A stretch of 64,000 bases of DNA. It comes from Bimastos eiseni. Taxonomy: Eukaryota > Annelida > Clitellata > Crassiclitellata > Lumbricidae. Shown in pieces: positions 36,843 through 50,400 of the stretch; the first letter of the stretch is position 1, and each line of letters begins with the position of its first letter. The stretch covers positions 36,264,264 through 36,328,263 of the forward strand of contig OY365806.1 in NCBI GenBank assembly GCA_959347315.1, in the 5' to 3' direction. A program made the position numbers and the translations under genes. Under the pieces are notes generated by a model that saw nothing but the letters and a program-made list of their open reading frames with translations, searched no databases and had not been told where the DNA came from.

Positions 36843-39500
36843 ATATATTGGTAAAAGTAATTGAGACTTGTCATTGCATTGAAAACACCTTTATTGTTGA
36901 CATCATTTGTCTGCATGGGCACCTTTATCGTGGGCAACTTTATGGTGGGCAACTTGTCCGGTGCAACAGAAATCCCTTTCCTTTAACAAATTTTTCTAGT
37001 TTTAGCCAGTGCCGGTCTTTGAGGTGGCAAGTTCGGGCACTGGGCGAGTTGGTTATATAGACTTGACATGTTTTAGCACTTTCTAATTTTTGAAGGCTGC
37101 CAAGGACTTTTCAAAATTAGGACAGCATTTCTGTTGCATTGGAGAACTTTATGACCTGATGGTTTTAAGAAACTTCCCTGAAAATTGGGATGGGACTTTC
37201 CCAACAGCCTATGGCTTTAACTTCATATCAGTGGATGGATACCTTGAGTGTTGTCACAATGCTGTAGCAAGATTAGGATATTTTAGTTGTAAGTTATATT
37301 TAAAATAGAATATTAGTCATTACAGTATTTAACAATGCCTGTATAAATATCTCAAGCAACATTTCAATTATAGACTATTTTAAATAACCTATAAATATTT
37401 CAAGCAACTGACCGAAAAGCAGAATTTGTCAGCAATTTTTTTAGGACCCAACCTTTTAAATCTGTTACACAAGTGTTTGTGCATGATAGTATCTTTTTGT
37501 GAACAAGATGTTGAGAGTTATAGTTAATTTTAAACTAATCAAGCATTGTTAAAACTTTAATCGAAAAACCAAGCCTCCAACACCGTTTCTGACTTTGTTT
37601 TAAGTTGATAGACCATAATATTGTAGCCTGGTTTCCATTGTTCATCGTAATTCTTAGACTGGGCTGTTCAATTGAAGAAGATGTTTGACTATGGTTTCAT
37701 TTGAAGCAACCATCAATTTATACCTTTTGTATTATGAAACAGTGTTATGTATATCATTATATTAGATAATCAAGAGTTTGTACATGTACCTTTGTAATTT
37801 TACTTTGAAAAAACTAAAGCCTTGAATATTACTGCACAGGGATTGAGGTCTATACAGAACTATGTGGGGCGGGGCAACTTCATCTAAGTTCTGCACTAAG
37901 TGCCTATAGAGCTATACAGCTCTATGACCACAATTTGCAAAACCGAGAAAGACTATTTCTGAGATTTGCTGATAAAAATGTTTTGCACGGTTTCATTTAT
38001 GGCAATTAAATTAAAATGTTTGGACTCTTTCGTACTATCTTTGCCCATGGTGCATGAATGTACTTGTCAAGGAAGTTTCAAGATTGGCTGTTTTTTTAAG
38101 AGAGGCAGCACTACAAAGCTCTTGAACCAGCTTTGCCACTATAATATGAGACCATCCCGAGTTGGGGATCGATCCCTAACCCATGAAATGACCCCGTCAT
38201 GAGACCTAGAAATCTTATGGCAAGTCTCTGCATATAAATTTTTGCCCTAAACTTGCATCCAGATATAGTCCTGGTGTATTTTCAGAATACATGCTCTGCC
38301 ATTCCACTGTAACTTGGTGCAGACATTGTAGTCAACCCATGTGTCACCATCTTGAGCCTTTAATATCAAAATCTTCACAATTATTGGATGGGAACGGGTG
38401 TCGTGTTAAATCGAATTAATAAAAGAAAATGTTGGGAACAGAACAGATCGAATATAAAAACCATAACTCAAATGAAACTGAAAAACTACATGGTAATTGG
38501 CCTTACCTTTGCTAGCCTCTTGCACTTGAAATTCACAATGCTGCTCCACTTTGTAGATATATAATTGATAAACTACATGTTTTGTTTGAAGCACTATAGC
38601 AGTTTGGTTATGAGATCGAAAGTTAACTGCGTCTTACAGTGTAATCTGAAAACATTTATCAAGTTCATGTTTTAAACTAACACATTTTTCAATTTACATG
38701 TATACTAACTTTAACTTGATAAACAAGTTTTGTGTAATCATCACACAAACTACAGTATGTTTACATTAATATTTACAGTATTTAATATCCCAATAATTAT
38801 AAACAAACAAATCGGTCATAATAATTCAAAGTAAAGTACTAAAATAATTTACAAATGTACATGACCTCAGGAACTCATTCTCTAAAGCTAATTGCTAAAC
38901 CCATTATTTTAAATACCTAACTGAGAGCAGACACTAACTTGGCATATCCAGACACAGCAACACCTTTTAAGCAGCTCAGAAAAGGCTGACTTTGGCAGCC
39001 TAAATGATGTTAGATCTCGATTTATAAACAGATCATGGCGTGAACACAAATCCAAAGCATTTTCCATGTAGGCATTACATCAAATATTTGGTCCAATAGA
39101 GATTCAGAACTAAGCCAAGATCTTACTAATAAAACATATGGCAATACCAACATTAACCCAGATAACAAACTTAAAAAATACCACTAACCACCAAACACTA
39201 CTTTTATGTGTTTGAACATCTATACTATGGACCCACACCACAATATCTCAACCATATCTATTTTTGATTCACACTGACTGCAAAGGTTGAGGCAAATGAT
39301 GTATAAAAGTATTCACTGTTGCCGTTAATGGTATACTGCAATGCATATATGCCGCTAAAAGCTCCAAGTCAATCTACATGAACATATAAATTCTGTGCTA
39401 CATAAGTGCATTAGTTACACTGTTAGGAAAATCTATTACCTAAAACTACTGTACTTAAACTCATTACAAATTGCTGCCTATAAGTTCAAACAATTGTACA
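36843..39500. other. Intergenic, no gene recognised
   Basis: This is sequence between the convergent genes GTF2A1 and MFSD11. A 72-codon plus-strand frame at 37090-37308 has no family match that I recognise and no splice support. Nothing else is supported. Confidence 0.45.
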
Positions 39501-39529
39501 TCTGTAATTGTTAAAGACAGTTTCGACAA

Positions 39530-40104
39530 CAAAGTTGAACAAATACTATTGTAATTTCAAAGCTTCTAAAGCACCAAGCCAATACTATAGGGAAGATTGT
39601 GCTGCTAAACCTCCCCAGTTTTCATTTTGGTAGATGTACAATCTGCTGATCATTTGATGCTGTAGATTAACCACTGGTCAAGCCAATACCACAGAGAAGA
39701 TTGTGCAGCAAAACCTCCCCAGTAGCTATATGAATCACACCCAAAACGGATCATCATCTACTTCTTATTACTTTGTGATGAAGCTGGTTCTTAACTTAAC
39801 TTTTTGGGCACACCAACAATAAGATATTTAGCCTACCAATATTAAACAGTTTTGAATTATAAGATGTAAGATAGGGCATGTCAACACCCCTGGCAACCAA
39901 GATGTTTTATACAAACTATACAATCCCAAGTCACTACTCACCAAAATGGTGGAAAATATGCCTGAAATTGTGTGTTCGCAAACTTTTGGCCATGACTGTA
40001 TATACATGTATCTATGCCCGCATATATGCTTCAATGCACAATGGAACATCTTCCTGGAACATTATTTTGAAAACAAAGCTGAGCAAATACGATTGTAATT
40101 TTCA
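39530..40104. repeat. Cluster of diverged direct repeats
   Basis: CAAGCCAATAC plus GAAGATTGTGC plus AAACCTCCCCAGT forms a roughly 44-bp unit at 39575-39618 and 39679-39723. A second pair, ACAAAG..GA.CAAATAC.ATTGTAATTT, lies at about 39532 and about 40073. The pattern suggests duplicated pieces of an older interspersed repeat. Confidence 0.7.
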
Positions 40105-40405
40105 GAAGCAACTCAAGAAAGTTTTTTTATGTTAAATGCAACGTTTTGGAACTGTTCAATATCCACTTTTAGCGCCTGCCCTTCACGAGCATCTTCAAAG
40201 TGCTATAAGAATAGTTAAAAACAGATATACAATGCATTTGTGCACAGATATATGCATAAATACAATAATATAATATGTCCAAACACAAACATCAGCCACC
40301 CACACCAACTTTCTAATTATACCAAACAGCTACGCATCATAAAATTAGAATGGTTTCAACAGTGATGGATTAAATGACAGATCTCATGAAGCTCAAAACT
40401 ACAAA

Positions 40406-40884
40406 GGGCCCATCCATAAATTATGTAAGAAAACAAATCAGATTTTCGGACAACCCCTACCCTTGTTGCACCATGTACATTTCGTGGACCCCCTATGTGC
40501 ACGTACACCTGAGCTCTACCCCGCCCCCCCCCCCCCCCATTGCAAAGGTTTAATAGCTAAAGACATCTATAAGACATTGATTTTACTACAGGCTATTTAT
40601 TTTTGTTAAGCATCATATTTAACAGCTTAAATTTGTTTACTGTTATGAAGAAATAAAACACTAACAATACTTGCATTTCAAAGTTTTAATGCCACTTAAA
40701 ATTGATTAAGCAGGAATTTACAGTTCTGATTTTAATATTCCGTATTGTCTACGTCATAATTAGAAAATTATATTTGCGTACGTACACATCCTTGATACCC
40801 CCCCCCACCATACGCACCCGTACGCAAAATCGCCGAAATTCGAAACCACCCTCCCTCGCTGCATACATAATATGTGGATGACCC
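40406..40884. mobile_element. Miniature inverted-repeat DNA element with poly-C tract
   Basis: The left end GGGCCCATCCATAAATTATG and the right end (reverse complement GGGTCATCCACATATTATG) form imperfect terminal repeats 479 bp apart. Inside are a 15-base C run at 40524-40538 and mirrored CCCCC-rich, GTACG-containing subterminal sequence. No clear target duplication. The terminus resembles the GGGCCGTTCATAAATKACGTCA-type ends common in animal genomes. Confidence 0.6.
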
Positions 40885-41453
40885 ATCACCTGAATATCAT
40901 AGACATCAATACCCTGAGTGTATTGTGCATCATTCAAGAGCAGCAATCAGCAGATGGACAACTTTAACGACATTTTATGTGTTGTCAGAACAACCAGTTT
41001 GTCATGTTGCACAAGAACTAAAGCCCTGCAATGTTGAGGAAATTGGTCCTACTGGACAACAAGAGCATCAAATCATCTTAGATTCTAAGCCTAACATAAA
41101 TGATTTCTGAAGATCACCATAATCACATTAAATAAAGATATCACATTGGTTGTTCAGCAAGAGCAGTTGTTCTAGTGCTATTATTGAATAAACCAGTGAC
41201 ACAGGGCTCTGCACAGAACCTTTTGAGGAACATTTCACAGAACTGCACAAAAAAGGTCAGACAACTTACAACTACCAGACTTGTAATTTTTCAAACACAC
41301 CATTGTTCATAGAAATATGAAATTATATCATCAGTGCTTCCAGCATTCACCTCCATTATAATAGAAAGTACGAAACTTCCGGAAGTACTACTGGGGCATT
41401 CCTCTGCTCTTGCATGAAAGACCTCCTCTGACTGGATAAGAGTTGCCTCAATT

Positions 41454-44400
41454 TCATGGGGTTTGCTGGATTTCAGTCTCCATCATGACCACCTTTCGGT
41501 GTGCTGCTCGCTCAACAACAAAGAAGAATATTGAGCCGATTGTACCAAACAATGTCAGGATGAGTAGATGCCACTTCTGCACTAGATATCTTCCATACAC
41601 AAAAGCCATTGCAGAAGCCAGAGCCTGAAATCATACAAAAACTTGCTATAGTAAGATAAAAATAACATAATATAAGGTAAGTATAGATCAAAGCCTTTCC
41701 AAAGTCAGAACTTAAAAACACATGAAAGAGGTAAAGTCAGGTAGAAAGCACAGTGAAGTTTAAAAAAGAGGAAAGTTTTACCAAAGTCAGAAAACAAATG
41801 TAAACAGCAAGGAAGACATGATTATGCTAACCCCAGGCAAATTAAGATGAATGTCTCTCTAAAAGCCAGAACATGAAATTTCAGATGAAGAGGACAAGAC
41901 CAATGCAACCAGAAGAAGTTATAACTATGAATGATCTCCCAGTTTCAACTATTATTGTGAGTGACATCGGTCTGTGGTGTAACTAACTGACTCACTGAAT
42001 GGTCCACAGATCTATGACAACAACCACAACCAATTGATGTCAGAGAAACTTGACAAGTTCTGCTTGGCTCTTCAGAAGTCGTCTTTATGCAATACGAACA
42101 ATGGACAATTGGACATCCTAAAATCTCTGGATGCTCATCAACTGGCAAGTGTCTATGACAATGTTTACATTCTCGATATACTTGTCCTCCAATCTAAGGT
42201 GACCATACGTTAAAGACTATCAAATCCGGAGTTAAAGGATGAGCGTGATGCACTTAAAACACAAGATGCTCTGAATTCTGGCTACATTCGATCAAGATCC
42301 AGCATTAGCACCTTGTCGACTATGAGATAATAAGGTGCTTGGTTGAGGATGCATGCCAGTAGACAATCTCATTTCAGCTGACAAATTCCATTACCTCCAG
42401 ATTATATGCTAAGGGGTCATTGCATAATTACATAATGCTGAAAATGGCCGTTTTTGACCCACTCACCTACCCTGTAATGCATCGTTACGCTTCCATAGAC
42501 CCACCCTCTGAGAGTTACGTATTTATTTTGAACAAAACTCAAAATGTAGTTTATCTTGGCCTAATATTCCCAGGTCTCAAAATTTAACCCCCATCAATGG
42601 TAAATAATAATTTATATTAATTTAATATTATGTTTGAACTTCGAGTTCACTGCCAAGTGTAGGCTATGAGGTTAAACACTAGTTTGGTGTAAATTTATAT
42701 GCTAGGCCTACTAGCCTTATAAATCATAGCCCAGCTTTGCTTGGGACTGAATTTTGAACTAGGCCGGTGTGCCCCGATTGTGTCTTTCTCATCACCAGAC
42801 CTCCTTAGAAAGCATGTTCGCCATTTCGCATGGAAGCTCCGTACGTTTTTGGTGCTCCCAACTAGTACCGCATATGTATGTTAGTTGTCACAAAGTGTTT
42901 AACTAATACGCCTTCAGATGATGCAATTGGAAATGGCGGTTGTTTTAATATCGAATCTAAAATTGTTCAAATTTCGGAAGTTAATTGTAGATGATTTGTC
43001 GTGTCATATGCTCTGACTTGATTTAGCTTGACTTTGATTTGCTTTGATTTGAAGCCATCGGCAATCGTAATATTGATGCATAACAGACGGACTTGATTTG
43101 CATATTGAATTTAGCCCCACTCTATTGCATTTTGCCTCGCTTTCGTATGACTTTAAATTAAATCCGCCTTATGAAAATATTCACTTGAGCTGAGAAATTG
43201 AGAGAATGATGTTTTGTAGAAATTTCATGTTGCCATAACGTTCCATTTGTGAGCCTTCACAACTCAAAGAAAAACTTAATTTTGGGTTTATAGTTTAGAT
43301 TGACTAATTTTAATTAATAACTAATTAGTTTAAAAATGAAAAGTGTTACATAACATTCAGCTAACCCACCCCCATAACGTTTCGTAATGTTTTGTAGTAC
43401 CCCATCCACCCACCCTCGAGCTTTAGGTAATTATGCAATGACACTAATGGAAAGAGTGAAACACCCTCTTCCGCAGTCCTCTCGACAGGGAGGTCTGGAT
43501 TTGAACCCATGCAACTGGATGTGTGTTAACACCAATCTCCTGAGGAAATAATCTGTGGCTCCTATTTCAACAGTCCGGGGTAGCATCTGTATTGGGGAGC
43601 GGTAAACACTCATTTGACTGTAAAGGAACTGTCCAAAAGACATTCATGTCAGACTCACCTGGATAAACTTGTATATGGCACATGCAGACGCGCTGTCCTC
43701 TGGGTAGAGTGCACCGAGAATAGGGTAGATCTAGAAGACAAGACACATAAATCTGTCAATATGTGATCCAGACATTTATATAAAAAACAAGATTTCATTT
43801 GCACTTCTTTCAGTTATACGCCAGTACCATAACTGTCGTTTCCTTAGATCCGTTGTGTCTCCCTCTGGCAATATGTATCTTTAATAACACTATAAATATG
43901 TGCTCTTTTATCATGATTTGGTGGGTAGCAATATTGAGTATGTATATATATATATATATATCTTGAAAATGCAATAAAATAATTGTATTGAAATACAGAA
44001 TGAATTACAAGTCAGCACATAAGAGTGTGCATGATACCGACATATTAACTCATTACGGAAGAACTCAACAAGCAAACTATGCAGCAGACAAAATGACCAA
44101 ATAATTAATTACCAATTGGTAATTTCAAATGTAACCTTTCATACAAGCAACGATCAATTGACACCTTTTGTTTTATGATAATGATGCAATATCATCCATT
44201 TAGTGGTTGGGCTGAACATCTAGAATAACCTTCCTTCATACCTTTGTGATGTCTTAGCTAGAGCATCTGAAACTATTTTTTATCTCTGGAGCAGGGCTAG
44301 GAATGCCTCTGAGTAGGTATATTAGAGGAGTGCTACATAATGTTATGAATGAATTAAAAAAGTTTCAAAATAAAATCCGATATACAAAACTTAATCAGAT

Positions 44401-47400
44401 TTACAAAAGTTTATCCAGCACTAGTTAAATGACTAACATCTATTTAGGTTAATCACTTCATTCATTGCCCCATATCATATGCACAATGCATCAATCCAGT
44501 GAAATTGTAGTCAAGAGTCATTAATTGTTGCATAAGCAAAGTCAAAATCCAACAGACAGTTAGTTAGTCAAGGAGTAGATTAGAATTACCTGTGTGTTGA
44601 AGCTGCTGTCTCCAAGACCAAGCAGGAAGGCACAGAACATGGCCAGGTATTCACTGATTAAAAAAAGAATTGGCAGAAAGTTAAAATAACAATTTAAACT
44701 ATTGATAAATCTTTACTGAAATCTAAAATTGTTGCTAAACTATACAAACAATCTATGGTCGCTGTAGCTAAACAAAATACACGTTAAATTTGCAATTCAT
44801 TGTCAAGCTAATCGTTAAGTAAATCTATTATCAGAGAGATCAAAGAAATCGAAATGACACATTCAGCCTAGGGCAAACAATTTTCTGTGTCTGTGTCTCA
44901 GATCAGTAACTGTGCCAGTAAAAGATGTTTGAAATTAATAAAAAATAAATAACTGAAAACAAAGCAAAATGTAAAAAGCCGAAATGCTGCAGACATAAAC
45001 TCACTTGGGAACAAGGAATGCTATCTGAAGTGTGTCCTGAAGAGGAGATTCGTCAGGTGAATTGATGAAGATGAGAAAGAAGGAGATGATATGGACGACA
45101 TATCCAAAAAAGATGACAGAATCCCGACCAAGTCCCCCTTCTTTCTGTCGATTTCCGATCAACCCAAACGCGGCGCCACCTGCAAAATTTCTCTTGTGAA
45201 GCAGATGGCAACCAAGCGAATTTATTGTGGAACCTGTAAAATTTCTTCCTTCAGAAAAATTACCGGGTAAAGAAAATGTTTCAAACAAAACAATACAAAT
45301 TTTCAACAGCCCAAAGAAAAAAAAATTGTTCAGAAGTCACATTTCTCACTAATAAAACTTCTTGTGTGAAGGAATATTCTCCAACAAGTTAGTCGGTTGC
45401 AAGAGAAAACCTCTTCTCGAAAGTAAAACTCTACATTGAGTAAATCTCTTTAACGACTAAAGCTTTTCAGTGAGCAAATTTCTCCAATGAGTAAAACTCC
45501 TAAGAAAATCAAATTGTTTCTCAATAAACAGGAAATTTCGGTAATAAAACTGCTCATATGAAAACTTCTCCTATTGACAAAATTCTCCAGGTTGTAAAAT
45601 TCTTATTCAAGAAAGACATTTTAATCTGAATGAAAGTGATCATTCATAAAAAGGTCCCCAATTAATGGACAGTTAGGAATTATCTCCAAACAACCAGAAA
45701 TATCTCTACTTATAAAGCTGTTTCTCCAAACAAAATCTCTTTCTGTTTAAACCTATATAACAAATCATCTTCTGATAAATATTAAACATGTAGTAAAATT
45801 TTCATATAGAAAACAGCTATCAGTAAAAATGTGCAGAAGTACTCTAAATAAGAAAATGTAATGAAAATGCAAGAAAGTAACTAACTGGGTTTACAGCTGT
45901 TGCAAAGACTCAATGTTGCACAGTACTAGTGAAGGTCAAGGTTTTGGTGCTTATGATTTGAGAAGAGATAATTTAAATTCAAAAGAGTGGCATAAAACAG
46001 GCAGTAGAAGAGGAATTCCACTATATTAGATATCAACAATGAAAATTTGCATGAAAGCTTATTCAACCCGCCAAGACTAAATTTTTAACTAAAATCTACA
46101 AGTATGTGAGCTGTGATTCAACTAAAACAATATTGATGGTTCTAAATAATTTACATCATGACAAGTTCAATAAAGCTCCTACTGTTAAATTGGATAATCG
46201 TTATCCACAAGCTTATGAAGTGCCACTCGAAGATAAGTGCAGGGCACCAGCTTATTCACGGGCACTGTACTAACCACGAACGGGTCAATCATTTCATGTA
46301 TTTCTTTGAAGCTAGATTCTGGCATCAGATTAAAATTGGCTGACATGTGGCATCCCTCAGGGTTCAAACTTTGACTCTGATGCCACACCGTTGGGTACAA
46401 GACTTGAGAATTCATTCATTTGGATATCACTTTTATGCAGATATTATTCAAATTTACATCTAGTAAATACTGACATTTAAGCTTATTAGTATAGCCACAA
46501 TTATCTCATTTTGTTGAATAACTGTGGTCAAAGTTGCACAATTTTCTTTTGTGATGCAAAGTTAGAATTTCATAATTTTAATTACCCTAAAATTAATTAA
46601 TAAATTTTTTTGTATAAAAGGCTCTACAGAAAATGGTTCAAAGTAAATTACACAAATATATATGCAGTAAACCATATCAACTGACCAACAATCTCTCCGA
46701 TTCCAACAAAGACTCCGCTGAGGCCGGTCAGTTGCTTGGCAATGCTGCCAAAACTACCAGTATGACCAACTGACGTTCCATAAATACCGGCCCAATAAGA
46801 CTGTGCCAAACCTAAAATTAGAAAATAACAACATTCAGTTCTATATGTTTTCTCTAAGTTGATCAGCATTTATCTGATTGAGTGATCATTTACTGAGCTG
46901 ATCGATTAAAAATTAACTCAATCCATTCATTAACTACATAATCCATTTAGTGCAATTCTAAAACAAAGCACAGGGTACCAGCTTATTCATGAAAGCTCCA
47001 TCACATCATAGAGTGAAGATTCGAGTAAGGCTGCCAGAGAGAGGAGATAGAGAGGAGGAAGAGCAGTTTCAAAGTCAGGTTGTAATAATCAATTGCCTAA
47101 ATCAATAGAATAATTCAATTAATCAATATAATAATTTAATCAATCCATAAAATATCACAATCCAAAAATAATTAACCAGCATTCAACACATCAAACCTGA
47201 AGACAATTCTCACCAGTGTAAGCAAAGCAGAAAGAAAGCAGCGCCATTTCCTTCGTGAAAAACATCTGCAAAGAACGTTCTGAAACATAACAATCAAACA
47301 TTGCAATGAAATGCAAAGCAATGTGTATTGCAGTTTGTATATAGCACCTGATCTAGACCAGATGTAACACATATAATGCAAAGTTAGTTGCTGAATGCAA

Positions 47401-50400
47401 CTACACAAGTGTTGTGTTAGCCTTTAAGAAAGGCTTTAGTCTATGAGAAATCACAGGATTAAGTCGATATTATATAAGTGGCTGAGGGTCAATGTGTTGG
47501 TTTTATCCACTGTGAACAGGGTAAAGTCAAGGTTTTCATAAATAATTGAGGAAGATTGTATTGTTGAACTGTGCTTTATTTTCATTGTTTCCTTAATATC
47601 CAATACAAGAAACGTATAGCATTACAATAAGAACGTTTCTTCAGTGCTGAAAATATTATAATAAAATACATTAAATTAATCAATTTCAGGTAATGCTAAG
47701 CAATCACTATCTAGTAGTGTAGTTGGCTTATCCAATAAGATAACTTTGGAGAAGACATCCTAGGAAAGGTAATCCTAGGATTACTGTGACTGTATTTTAA
47801 TCTCAGTTGAATGATTCTTTGACCTCAGAACCATGCTTCTAAAGTGTCTCTGCAGACATATCAACCCGTCTTTTACCTTCATCTTTCGATACAACTCAAT
47901 AAAAACTCTGCTGCTACATAAAATTCCCCTTTGCATCACACATGACAGTGTGAAGACAAATTGTCATATGACCTACTGAAAGCTTCTAGTGCACCATTTG
48001 GAGATCTTTCCTGCCTGTAATAAAATAAAAAAATCAACATTAAGCATTGGATTTCGATCCATTTTCTCTATTGAACCATGACTTTGACCATGGTTTCATT
48101 TGATTAATGTCTTGTGATAATGACACTATAGAAAGCATTATATTAATAATATAGAACATTTCTATAGACTCTAAAAGCATTGCATAAACATTTGCAATCC
48201 TGAAAAAACACTGTATCCCTTCAAGAAAACTCCTCATACAACAAAAGACCACACTTAAAAAGAACAACAGTCTTTGACCACAAGACAATTACAGGCAGAG
48301 AGAGAAGAAAAAGTCATGCTACGACGGGCAGACTAAAAACCAAGTATGACCTGTGATGACTGATGCACCTACAGAGATAGTAAATGAGCTAACAAATTCT
48401 GTACTTTTGCACAAATTTAACCATTGATTGACATGTATTAATTATATGTAAACACTTTAGAGCTCCCTTCTTAAATCACCAGATCAAACCTCGCAGTTAA
48501 GATCACAAGTCCTGATGCGTGTATAGCAAAGCTCACATTTAGCAAAGAAATTAATCACAATACATCTCATTATTTTAGATTATTAACAAACTTGTCTGCT
48601 GAAAGCTTGCCCCAATGAAAGGAATCAATTGTACTTCTGCTTAAATTTCTAAGTGTTGTGACAACTGAGGACAAGTTCATTGCAAACATGAGCCAGAGAA
48701 TTAATTACCCATTTAAGATTATGTATACATAATTGCTTTAACTTAAATGCATGTTATATAGTGGACTTGGATGGTGAATGGCATCATCTTCATCCTCTTT
48801 AACCTCAATGAATACACTCGGTTAAAAGCAACAAACTGGAGACAATACCTGTGAACGTATTTAGGACATTGCATAGTTTAAGTCGTTTTAATCGATGTTA
48901 TATATATATCAGCCAGGATATCTTTAGGCAAAGGCTGCCGCCGCTGTATCGCACCTGTGCTGATGTCAGATTGCGCGCGTTGTAGAGAACTGCTGACTGG
49001 CAATTTTAATTGTCGTGCGTTCGGTAGACCTTATGGAGTTCTAGCATTGTGTGCTGTTCTCATTGATAATTGCAATTTGTGTTGGATGATATTTTCTTAT
49101 CCGTTTTGGTTAAAAGGGATAAGAAAAGTTAAAAGAAATCGCAGTTGTTTCTCTAGATTAGATTTACAGTTTAAACAGTCGATCGATAGTTAGGCAAAAT
49201 CTGAATGTTGGCCCGTTTGCTGGAGTGAGAGAAAGCTGGTTGACAATACCTTTGCAAGTCATTCGTGCTCGGCCGTACCATAGGCACGTTTCTTATCAGA
49301 AACATAATAAGCGTTCCAATGACAGCAACAACTGTCAAGACAGCGAAAAGAATCATTCGCTTGTTAGCCTCAATTTTTGTTGAATTGTTAAATTCGAAGA
49401 AGAAAAACAAGTTTCCAATCAGCAGGCTGAAAACAACAAAACAATAAAGTAAAGCCCTTCCTTTGAGTTAATTTTGGAAATAAAATAAACTGCTGAAATT
49501 TAAAAATCTCTTGACCTAATAATCTGCACCATTAGATTGCTCATTTTAAAATTTTAAAAGCCTCAATCATAGAATAAAATAACCCAGAAAGAGCGTCATG
49601 CACAGTAAAAGTACTTACGTATCAATCAGTAAGACTATAATGTCTCTAATGTTTTTCTATCAGCCACTGAATAAAGCAGAAATCTTCAGCTCTCACTTAA
49701 GTATTCAGTACAATAAACGGCTAGCAAACCGTTGCAGCAAAAATAGTGTCACTGTAATTCCTCATAGCATGGCGCACACAGTTGGCAAACCAACTTGAGA
49801 TGAAAAACAGGAAAAGTTGGAGTGTTCTGACCTGCACTGCATCAATGCCCAGAAGATTCCGGTGTCTCTTCCTCTCGTTTCTGATGTGGAATTGACGGTT
49901 AGGATGTTTCCCTGGGCTGTCCATAAAACTAGAAGCAGACAACAAAACAAGCAAATGTCAAAATACGACAACAAGGTCGTGATAAGTCAACAACACCGTT
50001 CAAATTAGAATCGAAAGAGTCACACCAATGGCCGACAATTTATTGGATTAAAGAGGCATTCCAAATGAGTGATTTCATTCCATAATGTAATTACCCATGG
50101 CTGTTCAGCAAGCTAGGGGCAGATAAAAACCCCAGTGTAATCAGTGAAAAAAACCATAGAGATCACGACTTTGATGGATATAAGGCCAAACCGTGATACG
50201 GAACTCGACACAACTAGATTTCAAGAAGAAAATTTATGTAAATGTTATACGATCTCAATCAATCAATCAATCAAAAATACTTGATCTACGTAGACTGTCC
50301 CCCATATTAAACGAAACCTTCATGCCCCACCAAAGAGCCCTAAATATCAGCAATGTCATGCCCAAGCTGCATTCATTGCCCTGACTGCCCATCAAGCCAT

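Noticed and set aside
48853..48960. Extra MFSD11 exon ending TCACAG|gtattg
   Set aside because: Stops occur in the required phase, and the 38-nt exon at 47977-48014 supplies the linker with correct phases on both sides.
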